From positions 1-5,517 of the forward strand of contig JALSQA010000020.1 of assembly GCA_026985685.1 (NCBI GenBank): 5,517 bases of DNA, read 5' to 3'. Positions 1 through 4,564 of this stretch are shown here, piece after piece (positions within the stretch are counted from its first letter, which is position 1; every line of letters begins with the position of its first letter). The DNA comes from Campylobacterales bacterium. GTDB lineage: Bacteria > Campylobacterota > Campylobacteria > Campylobacterales > QNZT01. A program made the translations under genes and the position numbers. The notes below the pieces were generated by a model. The model was not told where the DNA came from. It saw only the letters and a program-made list of their open reading frames with translations, and ran no database searches.

Positions 1-224
1 CTATTAGCATGAAAGCTTGTGATAAAAAAGTTGAAGATATTAAACCAAAAGAAGATCAACCTATTGAAAACGACACTCCAACAGATAGCTGCATAGCCAA
101 CCAAACTATAGGAGATAACAATAAAAACGAGATAAGTGGAGATAATATCCTGGAAGATCCATTTATCAAAAAAGCCGGAGAGCTTTTTGAGCCCTCCAGA
201 ATTATTGTAAAATCTAAGATTTAG
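1..224 (+). CDS. dnaX: C-terminal end of DNA polymerase III subunit gamma/tau (partial, 5' end outside window)
   Basis: The reading frame is open from the left edge (codons for Ile-Ser precede the first ATG at position 9) and ends in TAG at 222-224. This is therefore most likely the tail of a longer gene, not a 71-residue protein, and no Shine-Dalgarno sequence can be judged before that ATG. The visible part is a low-complexity, charged linker rich in Lys, Glu, Asp and Asn. It is followed by a compact end, D-P-F-I-K-K-A-G-E-L-F-E-P-S then I-I-V-K-S-K-I. From memory, DnaX proteins of Campylobacterota end with a similar 'DPF..KA.ELFE..KI.VKSKI' block after an acidic linker, which is the basis for the name. 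DnaX forms the clamp-loader core of the replicative polymerase, but none of its ATPase motifs lie inside the window. The gene converges on the neighbouring lipoprotein gene with no spacer. It could instead be the end of another protein with a disordered tail. Confidence 0.55.
   Translation, partial: ISMKACDKKVEDIKPKEDQPIENDTPTDSCIANQTIGDNNKNEISGDNILEDPFIKKAGELFEPSRIIVKSKI
168..199 (-). terminator. Rho-independent terminator of the 225-1211 lipoprotein gene, inside the dnaX tail
   Basis: Read on the minus strand, CTGGAGGGCT (199-190), a 5-nt loop CAAAA (189-185) and AGCTCTCCGG (184-175) form a 10-bp stem with two G-U wobbles. It is followed by C and six T residues (173-168). This is a classic intrinsic terminator for leftward transcription, about 26 nt beyond the stop codon of the lipoprotein gene. 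On the plus strand the same positions give A-C mismatches and no T tract follows, so it should act in one direction only. It overlaps codons of the convergent dnaX end. Confidence 0.72.
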
Positions 225-1211
225 TTATTTAACACAGCTTACAAAATATCCATCAGCAGGTGCTTCTGGTGCTTCAGCATAAAAAGGAATGCTAGTATCA
301 TTGTTAGGATTTAAATGAATAGTATAATAATTACCATTACCTGCTGGAGTACTAGTCCAAAGAACTGTTGGTCTTATACCATCAGCATCACTTTTGATTG
401 AAGTTGTTCCATCAAGATATGTGATTGTTCTAAGCTCTGCAAGAGTAGGCAATCTCCAGCCTGCTCCAAATTTTTGGCAATACTCAGCAGCATTTACAGC
501 TGGAAGAGTAGCCCCTTCTATTGGGAATCTAGAAGTATTTGCATGACCTGGATTTAAAGTATCTTTATCATAAGTATAAATTGGTGTCCAACTCAATCCT
601 GTTGTAACATCCGTTATAGCTGGTAAAGTTTTTTCTGTACCATTTTCATCAATAGTTACATCAAATTCATTAACTGCATGTTTTTTCTCAATACTATCAC
701 CCGTCATACAAATTACTTTACGAGTAGCAGTAGAAGCTTCTGTTGTTGTACTTTGTCCAATAATACCATCAGTAAAGAAAGTAGTATATTGACCTTTTGC
801 CCAAGCTGCAGATGTTCCATCATTTTGGTTTAATGTGGTTGTTAGTAAATCTTTAGGAGAAGGAAGAGTTTGATTATTATCTGCACAAAATTGAACAGCT
901 TGTGCATATGTTTTATCAACTCCAATTGCACCAACAGCTCTTGTGTCACCATTAATAATCCATAATTTTTGATTTACAGTAATCAAGTTTGCATCATCTA
1001 AAGTCCCAGCACCATATGTAAATTTTGTATATGTTTTAGAACTTGAATTTGGATTCCCTTGATTTGGATTCCCTTGATTTGGATTCCCTTGATTTGGATT
1101 CCCTTGATTTGGATTCCCTTGGCTTGGATTAGTCGTTCCACCGCCTCCGCCACCACATCCAGCGAATATCATTGCACCTGCTACCAACGAGAGAAAAATA
1201 GTTTTTTTCAT
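225..1211 (-). CDS. Predicted lipoprotein with pentapeptide-repeat stalk and two Lcl_C/DUF1566-like lobes
   Basis: The protein is 328 residues from the ATG at 1211, which has an AAAGGA ribosome-binding site 5 nt upstream. An ATG 21 bases further out (1232) has no such site and overlaps the probable -10 box, so it is unlikely. Numbering from 1211: a Lys-Lys then hydrophobic signal peptide ends in lipobox F-A-G-C (Cys19), followed by six Gly. Residues 31-55 are five exact Gln-Gly-Asn-Pro-Asn repeats. Two related lobes follow (about 77-171 and 198-328). The second has the DUF1566/Lcl_C signature T-G-L-S-W, A-E-Y-C, G-W-R-L-P-T-x-x-E-L-R-T, L-W-T-S-T and a terminal V-S-C-V-K. The first is more diverged but keeps the same cysteine spacing style (Cys109, Cys168; lobe 2 has Cys245, Cys326), suggesting one disulfide per lobe. 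Gly after the lipid-bearing Cys, if the E. coli rule holds, favours outer-membrane sorting. The domain is linked to surface binding in Legionella Lcl; the ligand here is unknown. It is probably a paralogue of the 1300-2481 gene. Confidence 0.85.
   Translation of the reverse strand: MKKTIFLSLVAGAMIFAGCGGGGGGTTNPSQGNPNQGNPNQGNPNQGNPNQGNPNSSSKTYTKFTYGAGTLDDANLITVNQKLWIINGDTRAVGAIGVDKTYAQAVQFCADNNQTLPSPKDLLTTTLNQNDGTSAAWAKGQYTTFFTDGIIGQSTTTEASTATRKVICMTGDSIEKKHAVNEFDVTIDENGTEKTLPAITDVTTGLSWTPIYTYDKDTLNPGHANTSRFPIEGATLPAVNAAEYCQKFGAGWRLPTLAELRTITYLDGTTSIKSDADGIRPTVLWTSTPAGNGNYYTIHLNPNNDTSIPFYAEAPEAPADGYFVSCVK
1047..1121 (-). repeat. Five perfect tandem copies of a 15-bp unit (coding pentapeptide VNTR)
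   Basis: Plus-strand unit ATTTGGATTCCCTTG occurs five times without a mismatch (1047-1061, 1062-1076, 1077-1091, 1092-1106, 1107-1121), with a degenerate half unit at 1122-1130. In the gene it encodes Gln-Gly-Asn-Pro-Asn five times, directly after the lipid anchor and poly-Gly. The unit length is a multiple of three, so gain or loss of copies changes the stalk length without breaking the frame. Identity at silent positions, including the Gly codon GGG each time, indicates recent expansion or homogenisation. Confidence 0.97.
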
Positions 1212-1216
1212 AAAAG

Positions 1217-1222
1217 TCCTTT
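1217..1222 (-). promoter_or_regulatory. Ribosome-binding site that fixes the start at 1211
   Basis: AAAGGA on the minus strand lies 5 nt before the ATG at 1211-1209. The alternative in-frame ATG at 1232-1230 is preceded by a sequence with no purine-rich Shine-Dalgarno match. The start at 1211 also gives the usual signal-peptide opening Met-Lys-Lys. Confidence 0.8.
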
Positions 1223-1230
1223 GTAATTTC

Positions 1231-1261
1231 ATTGTATATCTATATCGTCTGATATTGACAA
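1231..1261 (-). promoter_or_regulatory. Sigma70-type promoter of the 225-1211 lipoprotein gene
   Basis: On the minus strand TTGTCA (1261-1256) is followed after exactly 17 bp by TATACA (1238-1233), and after 19 bp by the better -10 match TACAAT (1236-1231). Transcription would start near 1224-1226, a few bases before the AAAGGA site, giving a very short leader and excluding the upstream ATG at 1232. An inverted repeat ATATC-GTCT-GATAT (1242-1255, plus strand) fills the spacer and could be an operator. A second possible -10, TATAAT, lies further upstream at 1290-1285. Confidence 0.55.
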
Positions 1262-1282
1262 TAGTTTACCTTGATTTTTCTT

Positions 1283-1300
1283 AAATTATATATATAATTT
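1283..1300. repeat. Perfect 18-bp AT-only palindrome between the two lipoprotein genes
   Basis: AAATTATATATATAATTT is its own reverse complement. It touches the stop codon of the upstream lipoprotein gene. As RNA it would be a weak A-U hairpin, and on the minus strand no T tract follows, so it is a poor terminator; read-through into the next gene is possible. It also contains a TATAAT usable as a -10 box in the leftward direction. Confidence 0.6.
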
Positions 1301-2481
1301 TATCTTCTTTTTACACAAGTAATATATAATTTTTGACTGACCTCATTACCATCATCATTAGTAGTCATTATATTTTCTGAACGAATTGTTGCTATATCTT
1401 TAGTTAAATCAAGTACATAATTTTGTGTATTTGCGTCTACATTTGTAAACTCTGTTGATGACCATATCACAGATGTACCTTCTGGTGCTATGGATGTAGG
1501 TACTTTATGATCACTTGTTTGCATCAAAGTACGTAACTCATTAATTGTCGGTAATTTCCAACCACCGCCATTAATAGCTAAATTTTCACAATAATTTTTT
1601 GCTTCATCTCCATCAATTGCTTTTCTTACATTTCCATCGACAGGATCACCTACAGACGTCCATTGAAGTTGTGTAGCCCGATCTGTAGTGATATTATTTT
1701 CTGCAACAAAAGTATGTGCTTTTGCAGGGGTACCTTTAGCACAAATTACAGATCTTGTTTGAGTAGCATCATCTGATATTAAATCTGCACCATCTGCAAA
1801 GTTAATAGATACAAATTTATCCTCTATTTTAGATGCCCAAGATTCTGAAAAACCTGAGAATGCTGATAACTCATCTTCCAATAAAGAAGCATTATTGTGA
1901 TTTCCTTTAGTGAAATCTATAAGATTTAAAAGTTCATCTCTGCTTGCTAATCTATACCCTTTGCCTTCACAATAACTTTTTGCACCATTGAAATCTACTA
2001 TATTTGCAGGTGCTTCATTTAACCATTTTAAACCAGATGGATCGACTACATCCATTCCATCAACTGTTAAATTTTTATCACCTACAGGTACTACAACTGC
2101 TTGTGCAATAGTTTGTGTTACATTAAAAGTTAATACTTTTTCACCTACATTATTTGAATTATCTGTAGCTTTAACAGTTACATTATATTCATTACCACCA
2201 TTTTGATCAAACCCAGGAGCTGAAAAAGTAAGCTTCGTACCATTTAAATCAAAATTTTCCGTAGGATCTATACTAAAAGTTGCTGCTTCATTTGCAGTTA
2301 ATGTTGTTGTATTATTTGTCTCTTCAACAACATTTATAGGAGTTGCTGTAGTGATTGTAGGTGCTGTAGTATCTGTTACTTCAGTAGAACCTTTACTATT
2401 ATCGCTACTTCCACCACCACAACCAGTACTTAAAAGTACAAAAGACGCTACCATTGAAATGTAAATAAAATTCTTAACCAT
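1300..2481 (-). CDS. Predicted lipoprotein with cadherin/Ig-like domain and two Lcl_C/DUF1566-like lobes
   Basis: The protein has 393 residues and starts at an ATG with AAAGGA (2492-2487) 5 nt upstream. A short signal peptide ends in L-S-T-G-C (Cys21, then Gly-Gly-Gly), indicating lipid modification and, by the E. coli +2 rule, export beyond the inner membrane. A Ser/Thr/Asp-rich linker leads to a beta-type domain, about residues 40-122: T-A-P-T-I-T start, F-S-I-D, T-F-S-A-P-x-F and Y-N-V-T-V-K-A-T-D-N, the layout of bacterial cadherin-like or Ig-like repeats, possibly calcium-binding. Two DUF1566/Lcl_C-like lobes follow. Lobe 1 (about 143-250) has S-G-L-K-W, Cys171, Y-R-L-A-S-R-D-E-L and Cys247. 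Lobe 2 (about 264-393) has Cys298, W-K-L-P-T-I-N-E-L-R-T, V-I-W-S-S-T and Cys389 in I-T-C-V-K. The lobe order and cysteine positions match the gene at 225-1211, so the two look like an old tandem duplication with different stalks. The ligand is unknown; a surface adhesin or sensor-like role is inferred only. Confidence 0.85.
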   Translation of the reverse strand: MVKNFIYISMVASFVLLSTGCGGGSSDNSKGSTEVTDTTAPTITTATPINVVEETNNTTTLTANEAATFSIDPTENFDLNGTKLTFSAPGFDQNGGNEYNVTVKATDNSNNVGEKVLTFNVTQTIAQAVVVPVGDKNLTVDGMDVVDPSGLKWLNEAPANIVDFNGAKSYCEGKGYRLASRDELLNLIDFTKGNHNNASLLEDELSAFSGFSESWASKIEDKFVSINFADGADLISDDATQTRSVICAKGTPAKAHTFVAENNITTDRATQLQWTSVGDPVDGNVRKAIDGDEAKNYCENLAINGGGWKLPTINELRTLMQTSDHKVPTSIAPEGTSVIWSSTEFTNVDANTQNYVLDLTKDIATIRSENIMTTNDDGNEVSQKLYITCVKRR

Positions 2482-2498
2482 ATTTATCCTTTAATTAA

Positions 2499-2517
2499 AA
2501 TGTAATATGATTACATT
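2499..2517. promoter_or_regulatory. Inverted repeat overlapping the promoter of the 1300-2481 gene (candidate operator)
   Basis: AATGTAAT-ATG-ATTACATT has perfect 8-bp arms around a 3-bp centre. It overlaps the -10 box (2515-2520) and covers the expected transcription start, which is the position of a repressor site. Its 19-bp size and AATGT...ACATT ends resemble Fur-family (Zur-type) operators as I remember them, with about three differences from the gammaproteobacterial Zur consensus. The regulator cannot be named from sequence alone. It could instead form a small hairpin in the 5' leader. Confidence 0.5.
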
Positions 2518-2544
2518 ATATATATAAAAACTTAATTCTACCTA
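2515..2544 (-). promoter_or_regulatory. Promoter of the 1300-2481 lipoprotein gene
   Basis: A perfect TATAAT on the minus strand (2520-2515) is preceded by a T-rich stretch (GTTTTTATATA). That fits Campylobacterota sigma70 promoters, which rely on the -10 box and upstream T-rich periodicity more than on a -35 box. No good -35 hexamer is seen at 16-18 bp. Transcription would start near 2508, giving a leader of about 27 nt with AAAGGA before the ATG. Confidence 0.55.
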
Positions 2545-2550
2545 AACTAG

Positions 2551-2565
2551 TTAAGTTTAACTTAA
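2551..2565. repeat. 15-bp palindrome downstream of prfB and upstream of the lipoprotein promoter
   Basis: TTAAGTT-T-AACTTAA is a perfect inverted repeat with a single central base. It lies 15 bp past the prfB stop and is centred about 50 bp upstream of the expected lipoprotein transcription start. A further CTTAA half-site is at 2531-2535. It may be an activator site, or part of a weak AT-rich terminator of prfB (a CTTAA/TTAAG stem followed by five T on the minus strand at 2530-2526). Neither role is clear. Confidence 0.35.
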
Positions 2566-2580
2566 TATAATGAAATTTTA

Positions 2581-3675
2581 TTAACCTGCTTGTGAAATTA
2601 ACACATCTTCTATCACTTTGGTAATATCTCCATCAAGGATTGCGTCTACATTTGAGTATGCTATGTTTGATCTTGTATCTTTGACTTGTCTATAAGGTGC
2701 TAATACATATGAACGTATTTGATGTCCCCATCCTATTTCACTTTTTTCAACTCCATCTTTAGCGGCTTGTTGTTTTTCAAGTTCTAGTTCATAAAGTCTT
2801 GATTTTAACATTTTGATTGCATTGGCTTTATTTTTGTGTTGGCTTCTGTCATTTTGACACTGTACTACAATATTTGTCGGAATATGTGTTATACGTATCG
2901 CTGAATCAGTTTTATTGACATGTTGTCCACCTGCACCACTAGCACGGTAAGTATCGATACGAATATCTTTATCTTCGATTTCAATATCTATATCATCATC
3001 TACTTCAGGAGATACCATGACAGAGGAGAAAGAAGTGTGTCGTTTGGCATTTGAATCAAATGGAGAGATACGTACAAGTCTATGAATACCATTCTCAGCT
3101 TTCATATACCCATAAGCATTTTCACCTTTGATAATAAAACTTACATCTTTGATCCCTGCTTCATCTCCTGACTGGTAATCCAACTCTTCTACTTTAAATC
3201 CCATTCTCTCAGCCCAGCGAAGATACATCCTGTAAAGCATACTAGCCCAGTCCTGACTCTCCGTACCACCAGCTCCAGGATGAATGGAAACAATGGCATT
3301 TTTGGAGTCATCATCACCACTTAACATCATCTCTACTTCTAATTTAGAAACTTTTTCTTCTAAAGAAGTGGCATCACTATACAACTCTTCAATAGTCTCA
3401 CTATCACCCTCACTTTGAGCCATTTCAAGAAGTTCTCTGGCATCATCAACTGCACTTTTAGCATCATTATATTTTTTTAATATAGATAAAATCTTATTCT
3501 TTTCCTGTTGTACTTTAGCGGCATTTTTTGCATCACTCCAAAAATCAGCACCTTGTTCTATCTCTTCAATCTCACCAAGACGTATCTGAAGTTGATCAGG
3601 GCTTACAATTTGTCTAATATTGTCAATTTTTATAGTTAACTCTTTCAAAAGTTCATTATATTCATAACTGTCCAA
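2581..3675 (-). CDS. prfB: Peptide chain release factor 2 (RF2)
   Basis: RF2 recognises UAA and UGA stop codons in the ribosomal A site and triggers hydrolysis of peptidyl-tRNA. The 364-residue length is the usual size (E. coli 365). Visible hallmarks are the tripeptide anticodon S-P-F at 204-206, in R-I-S-P-F-D-S-N-A-K-R, and the catalytic G-G-Q at 249-251 within R-A-S-G-A-G-G-Q-H-V-N-K-T. The SPF motif, rather than PxT, marks it as RF2 and not RF1. Residue 245 is Ala, the common form, where E. coli K-12 has Thr246. The N-terminal third is a charged helical region, as in the family. The start codon is TTG (3675-3673) with AGGAG 5 nt upstream; the next Met is residue 85, so a later start would delete domain 1. 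The frame is continuous: there is no in-frame UGA and thus no programmed +1 frameshift of the E. coli kind. It is divergent from panC. Confidence 0.97.
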   Translation of the reverse strand: MDSYEYNELLKELTIKIDNIRQIVSPDQLQIRLGEIEEIEQGADFWSDAKNAAKVQQEKNKILSILKKYNDAKSAVDDARELLEMAQSEGDSETIEELYSDATSLEEKVSKLEVEMMLSGDDDSKNAIVSIHPGAGGTESQDWASMLYRMYLRWAERMGFKVEELDYQSGDEAGIKDVSFIIKGENAYGYMKAENGIHRLVRISPFDSNAKRHTSFSSVMVSPEVDDDIDIEIEDKDIRIDTYRASGAGGQHVNKTDSAIRITHIPTNIVVQCQNDRSQHKNKANAIKMLKSRLYELELEKQQAAKDGVEKSEIGWGHQIRSYVLAPYRQVKDTRSNIAYSNVDAILDGDITKVIEDVLISQAG

Positions 3676-3680
3676 AGTTT

Positions 3681-3685
3681 CTCCT
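3681..3685 (-). promoter_or_regulatory. Ribosome-binding site supporting a TTG start for prfB
   Basis: AGGAG on the minus strand, 5 nt before TTG (3675-3673), is the strongest Shine-Dalgarno sequence in the window. The upstream frame stays open to a stop at 3738-3736 but has no ATG or GTG. The TTG is thus the best start, and the strong site may compensate for it. Confidence 0.75.
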
Positions 3686-3687
3686 GC

Positions 3688-3725
3688 TATAATCTTGATA
3701 TCGTTATAATTTAGAGATTTTACAC
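3688..3725. promoter_or_regulatory. Divergent promoter region of prfB and panC-rimO
   Basis: Only 65 bp separate the two start codons. On the plus strand there are two TATAAT boxes, at 3688-3693 and 3705-3710; the latter suits a panC start near 3717. On the minus strand TATAAC (3708-3703) could be the -10 of prfB. The opposing -10 candidates overlap, so polymerase binding in one direction would exclude the other. No convincing -35 boxes are seen, as is common in Campylobacterota. The assignments are by position and hexamer match only. Confidence 0.45.
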
Positions 3726-3740
3726 TAAAGAGACTTTAAC

Positions 3741-4562
3741 ATGATACAAATCACCAATCCAAACGAATTACAAGAATATCGCAACTACATCCAAGAGAGT
3801 GTCGGTTTTGTTCCTACTATGGGAGCACTTCATGAAGGACATATTTCGCTTATAAAACGAAGTATCAAAGAAAATAGTAAAACCATTGTTTCTATCTTTG
3901 TCAATCCAACCCAGTTTTTACCTGGAGAAGATTTGGATGCATATCCTAGAAAAATAGAATCAGACATTAAGATCTGTGAACTAGCAGGTGTTGATTGTCT
4001 CTTTATGCCAACCATAGATACAATCTATACCAAAGATGAACTAGCCATCAAAGCACCATCTATAAAAGGATATATTTTAGAGGGATATAATAGACCAGGG
4101 CATTTTGATGGTGTATTGCAAATCGTTCTTAAGCTGTTAAATCTAACCAAACCAACTCATGCCTACTTTGGCAAAAAAGATGCACAACAACTATTTTTGA
4201 TCCAAAACATGGTCAAACAATTATACCTTTCTACTAACATTGTACCTTGTGAAATCATCAGAGAGAGTGATGGTCTTGCCCTAAGTAGCAGAAATGTATA
4301 TCTATCTAATACTGAACGTAAAGATGCTCTATTACTCTCAAAATCTTTAAAAAAAGCTACTAAATTGATTATCGAGGGTGAGAGAGAGTGTCAAAAAATT
4401 CAACATCAAATGATGGAAATTTTAAGCCCAACCGCGGTAGAGTACGTACAAATTGTTGATAGAGATTTTAACTACTTAGAAGAAGTACTTATCGATAATA
4501 GCATCATTCTTGTTGCCGCACGTGTGGGAAAAACAAGATTGATAGATAATATGTGGGTATAA
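3741..4562 (+). CDS. panC: Pantothenate synthetase (pantoate--beta-alanine ligase)
   Basis: PanC condenses pantoate with beta-alanine, using ATP through a pantoyl-adenylate intermediate, to make pantothenate, the precursor of coenzyme A, in the cytoplasm. At 273 residues it is slightly shorter than E. coli PanC (283). Family motifs appear in order: P-T-M-G-A-L-H-E-G-H (25-34, the HIGH-type nucleotide site with His31 and His34), F-V-N-P-T-Q-F (53-59), Y-P-R (68-70), E-G-Y-N-R-P-G-H-F-D-G-V (114-125, pantoate/beta-alanine pocket), G-K-K-D-A-Q-Q-L (144-151, where most homologues have G-E-K-D) and R-E-S-D-G-L-A-L-S-S-R-N (174-185, KMSKS-like). The end, A-R-V-G-K-T-R-L-I-D-N, is typical. A modest AAGAGA site lies 7 nt before the ATG. 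rimO begins 2 nt after the stop, so the two are almost certainly co-transcribed and possibly translationally coupled. There is no panB or panD in the window. Confidence 0.97.
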   Translation: MIQITNPNELQEYRNYIQESVGFVPTMGALHEGHISLIKRSIKENSKTIVSIFVNPTQFLPGEDLDAYPRKIESDIKICELAGVDCLFMPTIDTIYTKDELAIKAPSIKGYILEGYNRPGHFDGVLQIVLKLLNLTKPTHAYFGKKDAQQLFLIQNMVKQLYLSTNIVPCEIIRESDGLALSSRNVYLSNTERKDALLLSKSLKKATKLIIEGERECQKIQHQMMEILSPTAVEYVQIVDRDFNYLEEVLIDNSIILVAARVGKTRLIDNMWV

Positions 4563-4564
4563 AT

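Noticed and set aside
9..224. Independent 71-residue protein starting at the ATG at position 9
   Set aside because: The frame is open to the window edge, the sequence looks like a linker plus conserved tail of a longer protein, and no start signals can be seen.
1047..1121. CRISPR-like repeat array
   Set aside because: The 15-bp units are contiguous without spacers, in frame and translated; this is a coding tandem repeat.
1139..1161. Run of GG doublets in the lipoprotein signal/poly-Gly region as a G-quadruplex
   Set aside because: The G pairs come from Gly codons after the lipidated Cys, a feature common to such lipoproteins; only two-tier quadruplexes would be possible and there is no supporting context.
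1283..1300. Strong terminator between the two lipoprotein genes
   Set aside because: The stem is A-T only and is followed on the transcribed strand by AAG and A residues, not by a T tract.
1988..2206. Plus-strand open frame of 72 codons
   Set aside because: It lies wholly inside the minus-strand lipoprotein gene, has no ribosome-binding site or recognisable motif, and is explained as an antisense shadow.
3668..3685. AGGAG...CTTTGGAC resembles the RF2 frameshift site (Shine-Dalgarno-like element plus CTTTGA)
   Set aside because: It lies at the start codon, not at codon 25, the slip site reads TGG rather than TGA, and the main frame is already continuous; it is simply the ribosome-binding site and TTG start.
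3830..4015. Minus-strand open frame of 61 codons
   Set aside because: It is antisense to the conserved central part of panC and shows no independent coding evidence.
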